DNA of 42,806 nt from Alphaproteobacteria bacterium (GTDB lineage Bacteria; Pseudomonadota; Alphaproteobacteria; UBA2966; CAIVPW01): assembly GCA_018658465.1 (NCBI GenBank), contig JABHVE010000027.1:1-42806 (forward strand), given 5' to 3'. Below the pieces are notes generated by a model. The model was given only the letters and a program-made list of their open reading frames with translations, was not told the DNA's origin and searched no databases. Below, in pieces: positions 8,121 to 16,793 of this stretch. Each line of letters starts with the position of its first letter. Positions within the stretch are counted from its first letter, which is position 1. A program made the translations under genes and the position numbers.

Positions 8121-8586
8121 CTGCCGAATATCCTCTGTTACGCTGGGTTCGGAAAGTACCCATACCGGCACTGAGCCAAGCGTCGTAAAGATTTGCGATA
8201 AAATGGCCTAGGATGCGTACAATCCGGGGCCCTCCAGTCGTGCCGCGAGGTTGGAATTCCTGGTTCGACCGATTCAGTTTCTGCAGGTCTTCCGGGTCCA
8301 GCTTTTCTGACAGCGCCGGCGGGGGCCCCTCCAGTCCACAAAACGTCACCGCCATCCGGCGGCGACGCTCGGCATCTGGTGCTGGCGTCTCCTCATGGGA
8401 TTCATCAGGCGCTCCATGCGAGGCAACACTTTTTGTCTGAGCGCCATCAATTCGTCGCTTTCATCTCCTGCCGACCTCGGTCAATTCGTTCGCAATCCGC
8501 CGACCGCAATTCGCACACTATGTGGTTTAGCCATCCGCGAGCCGATGGCGGCAGTATTTAGGCTAGGCGGGACCGTGCCTCACGGA
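8121..8586. other. 466-bp stretch without a confident gene
   Basis: On the minus strand a frame is open from about 8460 to 8140 and beyond, reading DESHEETPAPDAERRRRMAVTFCGLEGPPPALSEKLDPEDLQKLNRSNQEF. It begins directly after a TGA and has no ATG, GTG or TTG until 8355. It may be the tail of a decayed gene that preceded the ABC ATPase. I do not recognise it. Nothing else is seen apart from the ATPase Shine-Dalgarno. Confidence 0.4.
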
Positions 8587-9144
8587 TTATTTGTGTGTTT
8601 GACGGTTAAGCCACTCATCGGCGACGTCACCCATGGTCTTTTCAGTTCCGTCTTTGATCCACCGCATAAAAGGTCGATCAAACACAAACTGCTCGCCGCA
8701 CTGAGCCTTCAGAAATCGGCGGACATTTTGAGTATTCCGGTAATTCCGGTTCACTGATGTGGAACGCGTGATGGTGTCGCTGTGCCAATCGAACCCCTCT
8801 GGGGAGTGGAGTCCTGGGATCGCGACCGCCTGCAAGAGGCTGCGTAGTGCCGCTTGATCTACTTGATCGATCCGGCGAAACCGAAGGCAACTCTTACCCA
8901 TGTCAATCCCCGGAAAGGAGCCCTTGTGCTCGGCCAATACCGCTGGGCTGACGTACAAGCTCACGTAGTGCTTTTGAGCGGCCAGCGACGCAATTCCCGG
9001 GTAGCTGAGCATGCCGTATTCGATGTTTTCGGTTACGCCGCCCCCTGCCTCCAGAATTAGAGATCGGATCGCTTCGAGCAGCCCGCGCTGTTTGGTTGGC
9101 ACTTCTGCCAGGTACGCGGCGGGTGTGGAAACAAATCGTTGCAT
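8587..9144 (-). CDS. DUF1801 - DUF6434 fusion protein
   Basis: 185 residues. The N-terminal about 110 (TPAAYLAEVPTKQRGLLEAIRSLILEAG, EYGMLSYPG, YVSLYVS, LRFRRIDQVD) match the DUF1801 (YdhG-like) fold. The C-terminal about 65 (SVNRNYRNTQNVRRFLKAQCGEQFVFDRPFMRWIKDGTEKTMGDVADEWL) match DUF6434, which I know as a short DNA-binding-like domain usually found alone or beside a SAP domain. Both names are from memory of the families. The start is AGGGGGGAACCCAAATG-like, with a clear purine-rich leader. Function is unknown. It lies among decayed genes but reads as intact. Confidence 0.7.
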   Translation of the reverse strand: MQRFVSTPAAYLAEVPTKQRGLLEAIRSLILEAGGGVTENIEYGMLSYPGIASLAAQKHYVSLYVSPAVLAEHKGSFPGIDMGKSCLRFRRIDQVDQAALRSLLQAVAIPGLHSPEGFDWHSDTITRSTSVNRNYRNTQNVRRFLKAQCGEQFVFDRPFMRWIKDGTEKTMGDVADEWLNRQTHK

Positions 9145-9198
9145 TTGGGTTCCCCCCTGGGAGCAGGACCATTCGTCGGAAACGCGCCAATTTCAATT

Positions 9199-9914
9199 TT
9201 ATGGCACCAAACCTGCGATGCGGTTCACCAGCGAATCCATGTCTATGCGGCCATCACGGTTAGTCTGCACGCTGGTCGTTGTCCCTGTCGTCACAAGGTG
9301 AGTGACATGGGTGCGGTAGCCTGGCCATAGGCCACCGTGGCCGAACGAGTTGCCAGTGTCATCAACGAAAATTCCAAAGCCATAGTGGGGACCGGGTGCC
9401 TCCGGATCGCGCCAGCCGGCAGCCAACATTTGGGCGAAGCTTTCGGACTGTATGACGCGGCCCTCGGCGAGCGCTGCGAAGAACTGAACCAACATCGTCG
9501 GGTTGGTGACGAGCCCACCCCCCGTCCACTCGGAGGACGGGTCGTACTTCATCCGACCGTCCTTTTTTAGGTTGCGTGCGCGAACGAAGCTGGGTCATCG
9601 AGCGACAGCGTCCCATCTTCCACAAGCAGCATGGTGAGTGCGGCAACGAAGGTCTTGCCCGTGCTTCCGCCGGGCATGCCGATAGTGTCGTTCAACGGAA
9701 TGTTGGCTTCTACGTCGGCCAGTCCTACCGCGGCGCGGACGATGCTGCCATCCGCTAGCCGGACGGCAGCCCGCAGTCCGGGCATCTTCAATTCCGCGCG
9801 GGCGTTTTCCAGTAACGTCCTGAGCTCCTCCTCGTCGAGGCCGAACGCCGGGTGTGTCCAAGCGAATACAACAGCGATCAGAAGACACATCCTGACGATC
9901 ATGTTGTGCACCAA
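9199..9914 (-). pseudogene. Serine beta-lactamase-like hydrolase, internally deleted and frameshifted
   Basis: Two ORFs in different minus-strand frames are pieces of one class C-type (PF00144) secreted hydrolase. The upstream piece (9567-9914) has a signal peptide (CLLIAVVFAWTHPAFG) and the SxxK nucleophile motif GGSTGKTF, ending at LSLDDPASF. The downstream piece (9199-9552, frame open a little upstream as NLKKDGRMKYDPSSEWTGGGLVTNP) has the C-terminal half with a YGFGIF and FGHGGLWPGY motif, equivalent to the HxG box. About 130-180 central residues, including the YxN motif, are missing, and the two pieces are out of frame. It encodes no complete enzyme. Confidence 0.8.
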
Positions 9915-10043
9915 TGCGTTGGCGGCCCATTTAGTGAAGCCAGTGCCATGGGAAAATCTCTTTATTTCTTAAACGACTAATTTCCCTAGATATTGCAGAC
10001 TAGACGCCTTAGCCCCGCAGGGTGGGCGACATAGGGAAACTGA

Positions 10044-10766
10044 ATGATGGCGGGCCTGTTTGCAAATCAATCTGAAACTCTTCGAGAACTTTTGGGGCTT
10101 AGTGCGCCCGCTATCGCCATAACCTTCAGTCAAAGTCGGCCTGAAACGGTGCCTGATTTTCCAGGGACAGCGCCTGCGGCTGTCGATGGAGGCCGAACTG
10201 GCAAAGTACCTGCCGGCTGTGTGTTTTGGGGAAAGGCCAATGGCGGGACGTTCACCACTCAACCGGCTGATCATGCAAACTGTAATGTGGGCAGCTACAC
10301 CCACGGTTTGAAAACCTTGGAAGAGGCGGCCCAAGGCTCGGATGTTGCCATGTTGCTGGACTCAGGGTGGGTAACGGCAGACGCCGTCCCCAGCATTCCT
10401 CAGGTCTCGGAGCGATTCTCCTACATAACCTATGGACCGCTGGCCGAGGCTACCGCCGCGCCCGACGTCGTGTTACTGCATCTGAATCCGAAACAGACCA
10501 TGTTGATGTCCGACGGCATCCCGGAAATGCGAATTGAGGGAAAGCCCCAATGCCACATCATTGCCGTTGCAAAGGAGCAAAATCAGGTCGTCGCTAGTGT
10601 CGGCTGCATGTTGAGCCGGGTGCGCACAGGAATGAGCAACAACGAAATGACTTGCGCGATACCGGGGCCGATTTTGGCCGAGGTGATTGCCCGTCTTTCC
10701 AGCGCTGTGCAGGTAGACAAAACGGTGGCGGCCTATGCAAGCCAGGATTCGATGAGGTTCAAGTAG
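10044..10766 (+). CDS. DUF169 family protein
   Basis: 240 residues with GGGAAA before the ATG (a second ATG follows directly). The DUF169 (COG2043) pattern is visible: LRELLGLSAPAIAITF, the Cys-containing AGCVFWGKANGGTFTTQPADHANCNVGSYTHGL, VVLLHLNPKQTMLM, and conserved Cys at GKPQCHIIA and MTCAIPGP. The conserved cysteines suggest a metal or cofactor site, but the family has no established function. The gene appears intact despite decayed neighbours. Its stop is followed directly by the remnant of a beta-sandwich protein. Confidence 0.75.
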   Translation: MMAGLFANQSETLRELLGLSAPAIAITFSQSRPETVPDFPGTAPAAVDGGRTGKVPAGCVFWGKANGGTFTTQPADHANCNVGSYTHGLKTLEEAAQGSDVAMLLDSGWVTADAVPSIPQVSERFSYITYGPLAEATAAPDVVLLHLNPKQTMLMSDGIPEMRIEGKPQCHIIAVAKEQNQVVASVGCMLSRVRTGMSNNEMTCAIPGPILAEVIARLSSAVQVDKTVAAYASQDSMRFK

Positions 10767-10933
10767 GAGCCGGGACGTCCCACTGGTCGGTGGGGGATGG
10801 CCTGGTATTCCTTAGGGACGTCATTCCAGGAGTGAACCCAGTGCCCCCGGTCTGGTCGCATGCGGGCGGCCTCTGGTCAGCGGCGGCCGGGGATTATGAA
10901 GACAACATCACCCTGACCGTCACCGCAAAATAG
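10767..10933 (+). pseudogene. C-terminal remnant of a secreted beta-sandwich (SCPU/pilin-like) protein
   Basis: The frame ending at 10933 reads WSVGDGLVFLRDVIPGVNPVPPVWSHAGGLWSAAAGDYEDNITLTVTAK. The ending YEDNITLTVTAK parallels YTETLIFTITAK of the intact protein at 11097-11639, and both resemble the closing strand of spore-coat-U/DUF4402-like secreted proteins. No start or signal peptide belongs to it; the upstream part of the track ORF is a shadow of the DUF169 gene. Best read as the tail of a related gene cut off by deletion. Confidence 0.5.
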
Positions 10934-10976
10934 CGGCGCTGGCGCTTACGGCGGCACGGACGTTATTCCAATCGCT

Positions 10977-10985
10977 GGGGGGGGG
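10977..10985. repeat. G9 homopolymer tract
   Basis: Nine consecutive G lie 112 bases before the start of the secreted beta-sandwich gene and after the remnant. Such tracts can slip during replication. It is not inside a coding frame I trust, so any effect would be on transcription. Confidence 0.5.
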
Positions 10986-11096
10986 TAAGAGTGGGTCGCC
11001 ATTGAGGGCGCAATCGGCGATCAAACGTGTTGCCATTTAGCCGCACTGTGCGCATGTAATATAGATACGGCTCCAAGGATTCAGAGCATTAATTCA

Positions 11097-11639
11097 GTGG
11101 TTCATAAATTTCATATTGGGCATTTGATCACGTCGGTGGCGACAACGATCGCCGTGGCGGCTCTGGTGTTTTTGACGATTATGCCCCGCCCCAGCCTGGT
11201 CACCGATTTTTCCATCAATGGATCCGTCGCCCCGTTTTCCGAAGTGATCGTGACGCCGACGGCGGCCGCCACCGATCTGATCTTGACCGAGGGCCATACG
11301 GAAACCGCGTTGAAGGTCGCAGATGTGTTCCAGCGTTCAAATGTGTGGGAGGGATCCACCGTTACCGTGGCATCGGCGAACTTGCTTGCTGGCGGACGGT
11401 GCACCGTGACCACAGGCCCCTGCCTATACAGCGCCGCTGTTTCTACAGATTTCGGATTCGATTTGCTGATCGGTGCTGCTAGCCTGGCCTTTTCCGGCGG
11501 CTCAGCGACCTGGAGCGATTTGTCCGTTTTAAATTTGCCCGGGACAACGGCATCCGCCAACGTGGCGTATTCTGTTGTGTTCTTGTTGCCTGAGGGCACT
11601 TACACAGAGACCCTGATTTTCACCATTACAGCAAAGTAA
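11097..11639 (+). CDS. Secreted beta-sandwich protein, spore-coat-U/DUF4402-like
   Basis: 180 residues from GTG. A signal-anchor or signal peptide is present (HLITSVATTIAVAALVFLTIM). The mature part is beta-rich with the pattern of alphaproteobacterial SCPU/DUF4402-like secreted proteins: VADVFQRSNVWEGSTVTVASANL, two cysteines (GRCTVTTGPC), FSGGSATWSDLSV, and the closing LPEGTYTETLIFTITAK. Members are thought to form pilus-like surface structures by chaperone-usher secretion, but no chaperone or usher gene is near. The family name is tentative. Confidence 0.6.
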   Translation: MVHKFHIGHLITSVATTIAVAALVFLTIMPRPSLVTDFSINGSVAPFSEVIVTPTAAATDLILTEGHTETALKVADVFQRSNVWEGSTVTVASANLLAGGRCTVTTGPCLYSAAVSTDFGFDLLIGAASLAFSGGSATWSDLSVLNLPGTTASANVAYSVVFLLPEGTYTETLIFTITAK

Positions 11640-11971
11640 CGGAGAGCCGACGATTTTTTCGCGGACCTGCCTGGCCACGGCAGGCGCAATCGTGGGTGCG
11701 GCGGACCGCAGAGACCCTGGCTGTGGGCGCGGGCGCGGTAGTTGCCGCGGCAGGTGTGATCAAAGGGTTTCCTGGGATCGCTCAAAACGCAGCCCTAAAA
11801 GTCACGCCTTGTTTCAGCCATTGGTCCCTCCCGGGTGAAAAGTTTGTACCATTTCGACCGCCTGCGGGCCGCCGCGATACTGAGGTTGAGAGAGCGAAGA
11901 TCATGAAACAAACAATGGGGGGCATTTCGGCCCGGCCAATGGAACCAATAGCGGCATTAAGACGCACGCCC

Positions 11972-12068
11972 CGCGGCGCTCGCCAGGACTCGAACCTGCG
12001 ACGATCAGGAAATCTTAGATCGTGGGCGCCCGCCCACCGGTTGACAGGTCGGGCTGACCACTGCCCCA
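11972..12068 (-). other. tRNA-like relic
   Basis: On the minus strand, GCAGGTTCGAGTCCTGG looks like a tRNA T arm and loop (4 of 5 pairs). Upstream lies CAGTGGTCAG, which resembles a D loop, and a perfect 7-bp hairpin GTGGGCG/CGCCCAC. The acceptor halves do not pair and no 5+7+5 anticodon arm can be drawn, so this is not a working tRNA. It directly precedes rsgA and could be the scar of an integration site. The rest of the 436 bases between 11640 and 12075 holds a 6-bp inverted repeat CCTGCC/GGCAGG at 11666-11684 and no gene that I can support. Confidence 0.35.
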
Positions 12069-12075
12069 TGGGCGG

Positions 12076-13119
12076 ATGTCATTAGAGACACTAGGTTGGT
12101 CGGCGCATTTTCGGGCCCAAGTGGCCGACGATGAATGGTCCACCACAATCCCGGCCCGAGTGATGCGGGTGCGCCGTGGCGAGCTTGTCCTGCAAGGGGC
12201 AGAGATCGAAGTATCGATCCCCTCGTCATCCGTTCCAATGGAGTCCGACGACGAGGATGCCCGCAGCACGTTGGGTGACTGGGTGCTATTGGATAGCCAA
12301 ACCCATCAACCGGTGCGGCGCTTGGACCGATCAAGTTTGTTGAAGCGCAAAGCACCGGGCAAGGCCCGCGGGGTCCAGCTGATCGCGTCGAATGTTGATG
12401 TGATTTTCATCGTGTCGTCCTGCAATCAGGATTTCAATCTGGCGCGATTGGAGCGGTATTTGGTGTTGGCGGCCGAGGCAGGGGCGATGCCGGTGGTGGT
12501 GCTTACCAAAGCCGATCTGTGTGACGACATAGCACCTTATGTCTCCGAGGCTGCTTCGTTGGGCCCTGCCTTGATGGTGGAATGCATCGACGCCCGTGAT
12601 CCCAACAGCGCAAATGTTTTGATGCCGTGGTGTGGGCCGGGTCAAACGGTGGCGTTGCTTGGATCGTCGGGTACTGGGAAATCGACCTTGGCGAACACCT
12701 TGGCGGGCACCGACTATCAGCGCACCGCAGAGATCCGTGATGATGATTCCAAGGGCCGCCACACCACCTCTGAACGGGTTTTGTTACCGCTGGCCGGGGC
12801 CGGATGGTTGGCCGACACGCCGGGCATGCGCGAAATCCAATTGCTTGATGTTGCCGACGGAATTTCTGCCGCCTTCGCCGATGTGGAGGCCCTGGCCGAA
12901 GCCTGCAAATTTCGCAATTGCAGTCACGGGAACGAGCCGGGATGCGCCGTTGCCGCCGCTGTTGCCTCCGGGGATTTGACGGCGCGGCGGGTGGACAGTT
13001 TTCGCAAGCTTCATGCGGAGGAATCCCGCAACCGCGAAAGTTTGGCCCAGCGGCGCAGCCGCGAGCGTACATTTTCAAAGATGGTTCGCGACAAGGTCAA
13101 TGGCAAGCGCCAGGGGTAA
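12076..13119 (+). CDS. rsgA: Ribosome small-subunit-dependent GTPase RsgA
   Basis: 347 residues with the circularly permuted GTPase order typical of RsgA (YjeQ). G4 TKADLC comes first, then G1 GSSGTGKSTLANTL, switch region RHTTSERVLLPL, and G3 DTPGMREIQL. An N-terminal OB-type domain precedes the GTPase. The C-terminal zinc-binding cluster is CKFRNCSHGNEPGC, followed by a basic helical tail. It helps late 30S maturation and releases from the subunit on GTP hydrolysis. It marks the return to core genes after the accessory stretch. It converges on the sensor kinase gene 47 bases away. Confidence 0.95.
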   Translation: MSLETLGWSAHFRAQVADDEWSTTIPARVMRVRRGELVLQGAEIEVSIPSSSVPMESDDEDARSTLGDWVLLDSQTHQPVRRLDRSSLLKRKAPGKARGVQLIASNVDVIFIVSSCNQDFNLARLERYLVLAAEAGAMPVVVLTKADLCDDIAPYVSEAASLGPALMVECIDARDPNSANVLMPWCGPGQTVALLGSSGTGKSTLANTLAGTDYQRTAEIRDDDSKGRHTTSERVLLPLAGAGWLADTPGMREIQLLDVADGISAAFADVEALAEACKFRNCSHGNEPGCAVAAAVASGDLTARRVDSFRKLHAEESRNRESLAQRRSRERTFSKMVRDKVNGKRQG

Positions 13120-13166
13120 TGCCCTAGGTCGATGCCCAGCGAGCAGGCAAAGAATAGCGCGCCCGA

Positions 13167-16100
13167 TTATGCGTTTGCGGCTGCCGTGTGGGGACTGACG
13201 ATGGAGCGATAATCCGGGAACCGAATTGTCATGGTTGTTCCGGTGCCCCGGGCGCTGGCGACAATCAACATTCCCCCGTGGGCTTCCAATTGGGATTTCA
13301 CCAATGGCAGCCCCAGGCCTGTGCCTTCAAAGCTGCGGTTTAAAGCGCCGTCCACTTGGCCGAACGCGGTCATTGCTTTGGCAATGTCATTTTTGTCCAT
13401 GCCAATGCCAGTGTCGGAAACCCAAATTTCCACGCACCCATCGTGAATTACATGGGCTCCGACAGTTATTGTTCCGCCGGGTTCCGTGAATTTCACTGCG
13501 TTTGAAAGAAGGTTGATCAAAATTTGTTTCAGGATCCGGGCGTCGGCGCGCAGCCAGGGCAGGGCATCTGGAACCTGATTAAGCAAAGTCAGGCCCCCAC
13601 GATCCGCGCGCTCAGACAAAATTCTGATGGTTGATTCAACGGCCTGAGGGAGCTCGATATCGCTCTCTTTCAGATTGACCACGTCCGCCTCGATCTTGGA
13701 CAAATCCAGAATGTCGTTGATTACCCCAAGAAGATGTAGCGAGGATCCGTGGATGTCTTTGAAATATTCCAGCTGCCGCGTCGTCGGGTCTCCTGGAACC
13801 CCGGCCATTAGCAATTCTGTGAATCCGATAATAGCATTCATGGGGGTGCGTAATTCGTGGCTGGTATTTGCCAGAAATTCAGTTTTTGCGCGATTGGCCA
13901 GCTGAGCTTCGTTGGACGCATCCCGCAATCGATTTTCCCACTGAACGCGGTCACTGATATCGCGGATCATTACAGTGCCAAGCTTTTCACCATTGGAAAC
14001 GAAGCTTGAAATCGTTGCTTCGGCAGGAAATTTCGATCCATCTTTTCGCAGACCAGAAATTTCCCCAGGTACATTCATCAAACGCTGATTGTCGGTCGAC
14101 CCCAAGAATTTGGCGACGTGTTTACGGTGAGCGTCGCAGTGCAATTCGGGTATCAGGTCATCCAAATTAAGTTTGGTCGCCGAATCACTGGTGTATCCGA
14201 AAAGCTCAGCCGCCGCCTGGTTGAAAAGTTGGATGTCCTGATGCTCGTCAATCGTGATAATGGCCTCACCAGCTTGGCCGATGATGGAAGCCAATCGGCC
14301 GGTGGCGGCGTCGAGTTTACCTGCGACTTCAAAATGTTCCGAAATATCCCGGGCGATAATCACCATCCCCAAAATTTCACCGCTGGCTCCCACATAGGGG
14401 CTGTAGCTAACATCCAAATGCGCACGCCAGCCGCCAGGAAAGGTGATCCATTCTTGGTAGTGAACTTCGTCACCGGATAATAGCTTTTCAAAATTTGGTT
14501 TTATTTTTTCGTGGAGCAATTTATCGCCCAGTAGGGATTTCACCGGGAAGCCAACCACTTGGTCTTTGGTTTTTCCAAACGGTCGCAGGTACGCTTGATT
14601 GGCAGCCAAGTATTTATAATCCCGATCCATCAAGGCGATCATGTCCGACGAATTGGCGACGATAACCTCGTACCGGCGCAGTTCTTCTTCCGCCCATTTT
14701 CGTTTGGAAATGTCGGTGATGGAGCCAACCATGCGTAAAATGTTGCCCGCTTCGTCCCACACAGCTTGGCCGCGTTCATGGACCCAAATGTAATGCCCAT
14801 TGGCGTGGCGCACGCGAATGATGATGTCGAATGGTAGCAGGTCGGCGATATGCCCCTGGATCGCGTCCCGGAACGGCTGCACATCGTCGGGGTGGATCAG
14901 TGCGAAAAATGCTTCCCTGGTCGGGGGAAAGGTCTCGTTGGATAAGCCCAAAATTTCGTGCCACCTTGGGGACCGATAACTTTCCCCGGTGTTGTGGGTC
15001 CAATCCCAAAGCCCAGCATCGATACCGGCGACTGCCAGGGCAAATCGTTCTTCAGACGATCGCAGGGCTGTTTCGGCGACTTTGCGCTTGGTGATTTCAA
15101 TGACGGACCCGGCAAGGCTTAAGGGTTCGCCTTGTTCATCCCAAGCGGCCTGCCCGGTGATCTGGGCCCAAATGTAATGACCTTGCTTATGGAGGATGCG
15201 CACCTCCACATCGTGACGGGTGCGCTCTTTCAGATGCCGGTTCATGGATGTCTTGAGCCGGTCGCGGTCGTCTGGATGAACAATTCGAAAAAATCCCTCG
15301 GGCGTCGCTGGCAGGTCGCCTTCGTCGTATCCAATCAGGCTAAGAAACCTGGGGGATCGGTAAACGACCCCGGTCCCGATGTTCCATTCGAAAATGCCAG
15401 CATCCGAACCGGCGACAACCAAGGCGTATTGCGCCTCGCTTTCCGACAGCTCCCGATCTCTGTCCACCAGGTCCCGTGTGCGGGCCTCGACCTGGCGGCG
15501 TAAAGTCCAGGACCATGCCAGCACCAACACGGTAATTGCCAAAACGATCCCAACAACCAATCCAATGGCAAGGCGTGTCAAAAAGCTTTCCCGTGCCTGT
15601 GCTTCCCGGCGTTCGGGATCGAAAACGAAATCCAGATATTCAAATTCGCCGTCCGCCAATTCGGTTTCGGCCAGCACCCTAAACATCGCCGACCATCGTG
15701 CAGGATTTGAAAACCCAAGGGTCATTTCCGGCGGCAGCGAAAAGTCCGCGATTTCTTTCAGCATGGATCGGTTGAAGGCGCGAATATCCGCAATCGGAAT
15801 GGTCCTGGGCAGTTCAGAGGAAATCCGGTCGGTGATCTCTTCCCTATGGTCAAGGGCATACTCCCAACCTTGAAAGCTGGCTGCGATAAATCGTTGAACA
15901 AGCTCGGGATCGTTTTCTGCCAGACGGGAAGTCGTGAAAATGGCGTCCCCATAAAAGTCCACACCGTAGACAGTGGGCCCCAGGAACGTCGCCTCAACGC
16001 CCAGATCCGATAAAACCCATTTTGCCGCCGGCCAGACTGTGAAAAGCGCGTCAACCAATCCGTCCGCAAGCGATTGCGGGCCTTTGCCTGGGGCGACTTC

Positions 16101-16667
16101 CACCCAATTGATCGAGTTCGGATCGACACCTTCCGCCGCAAGCATGGCGTTAAGTTCGGCGTTGCTAACAGGGGAAATAGGGATTGCGACCCGAAGCCCC
16201 GATAAATCTGAAGGCGAAAAAATTCGAGCGTTTTCCGGCGCCAAAATTCCCAGTCCGCTGTGCTGGAACACGGGCGTTGCGATCAACAATGGCGCGCCGC
16301 CAGCGATCGCCACCACCACATCGGCACCACCGATCCCGAAATCGGCTTGGCCTTGAGTGACCTCCAAGACCGGCTGAGCTCGGCTGTCATCAGTGAAAGC
16401 CGATCTGATTTCAACATTCAGCCCGGCGTCGGCGTAAAACCCCTGCCACAAAGCGGCATAGTATCCAGCAAATTGAGCTTGATGATCCCAGCGCAACTGC
16501 AAGACCACTTTGTCCTGGGCGTAGGATGGAAAGGTAGAAAAACCGAGCATAACCAGTGCCAATGCGAGCATGGCCGTGCGGCGCACGATCCGTGCCCCAA
16601 GCCTTCGGTCCTGGAGTTTGGCGCGGGGCCCAAACCTGGGCAATCCCGCAGAACTCAACGTTTGCAC
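13167..16667 (-). CDS. Sensor histidine kinase with periplasmic NMT1/THI5-type domain and four PAS domains
   Basis: 1166 residues from GTG 16667, with GAGGG 8 bases upstream. Order: signal peptide (RRTAMLALALVMLGFSTFPSYAQ); a substrate-binding domain of about 280 residues of the NMT1/THI5 type (KVVLQLRWDHQAQFAGYYAALWQGFYADAGLNVEI); one transmembrane helix near 370-390; four PAS/PAC units (about 410-910; the first two nearly parallel, GIFEWNIGTGVVYRSPRF and GLWDWTHNTGESYRSPRW); HisKA with phosphorylated His in FLANTSHELRTPMN near 935; and HATPase (NLLSNAVKF, DTGIGM, GTGLGL). Known THI5-type domains bind pyrimidine or aromatic-like small molecules. There is no receiver domain and no response-regulator gene nearby, so it is an orphan kinase. 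Confidence 0.9.
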   Translation of the reverse strand: MQTLSSAGLPRFGPRAKLQDRRLGARIVRRTAMLALALVMLGFSTFPSYAQDKVVLQLRWDHQAQFAGYYAALWQGFYADAGLNVEIRSAFTDDSRAQPVLEVTQGQADFGIGGADVVVAIAGGAPLLIATPVFQHSGLGILAPENARIFSPSDLSGLRVAIPISPVSNAELNAMLAAEGVDPNSINWVEVAPGKGPQSLADGLVDALFTVWPAAKWVLSDLGVEATFLGPTVYGVDFYGDAIFTTSRLAENDPELVQRFIAASFQGWEYALDHREEITDRISSELPRTIPIADIRAFNRSMLKEIADFSLPPEMTLGFSNPARWSAMFRVLAETELADGEFEYLDFVFDPERREAQARESFLTRLAIGLVVGIVLAITVLVLAWSWTLRRQVEARTRDLVDRDRELSESEAQYALVVAGSDAGIFEWNIGTGVVYRSPRFLSLIGYDEGDLPATPEGFFRIVHPDDRDRLKTSMNRHLKERTRHDVEVRILHKQGHYIWAQITGQAAWDEQGEPLSLAGSVIEITKRKVAETALRSSEERFALAVAGIDAGLWDWTHNTGESYRSPRWHEILGLSNETFPPTREAFFALIHPDDVQPFRDAIQGHIADLLPFDIIIRVRHANGHYIWVHERGQAVWDEAGNILRMVGSITDISKRKWAEEELRRYEVIVANSSDMIALMDRDYKYLAANQAYLRPFGKTKDQVVGFPVKSLLGDKLLHEKIKPNFEKLLSGDEVHYQEWITFPGGWRAHLDVSYSPYVGASGEILGMVIIARDISEHFEVAGKLDAATGRLASIIGQAGEAIITIDEHQDIQLFNQAAAELFGYTSDSATKLNLDDLIPELHCDAHRKHVAKFLGSTDNQRLMNVPGEISGLRKDGSKFPAEATISSFVSNGEKLGTVMIRDISDRVQWENRLRDASNEAQLANRAKTEFLANTSHELRTPMNAIIGFTELLMAGVPGDPTTRQLEYFKDIHGSSLHLLGVINDILDLSKIEADVVNLKESDIELPQAVESTIRILSERADRGGLTLLNQVPDALPWLRADARILKQILINLLSNAVKFTEPGGTITVGAHVIHDGCVEIWVSDTGIGMDKNDIAKAMTAFGQVDGALNRSFEGTGLGLPLVKSQLEAHGGMLIVASARGTGTTMTIRFPDYRSIVSPHTAAANA

Positions 16668-16793
16668 AATGCTTGCCCTCCCCCCACGGAGACAAAGCGG
16701 ACTTCGACTCGGGTTAGAGTTTAGAAGGCCAATCTTAAAATCAGGTTACCTATAGGCCCACCTTTGAACGTTTGGCTGGGGTTTGACGATTGC

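Noticed and set aside
7666-8355. 229-residue minus-strand ORF overlapping the ABC ATPase
   Set aside because: Most of it is the ATPase gene read in another frame. Only the part upstream of 8140 might be a gene tail, and it has no start codon before 8355.
13167-16667. Thiamine (TPP) riboswitch near the THI5-type kinase
   Set aside because: I looked for a CTGAGA-type thi-box in the 126-base leader and saw none.
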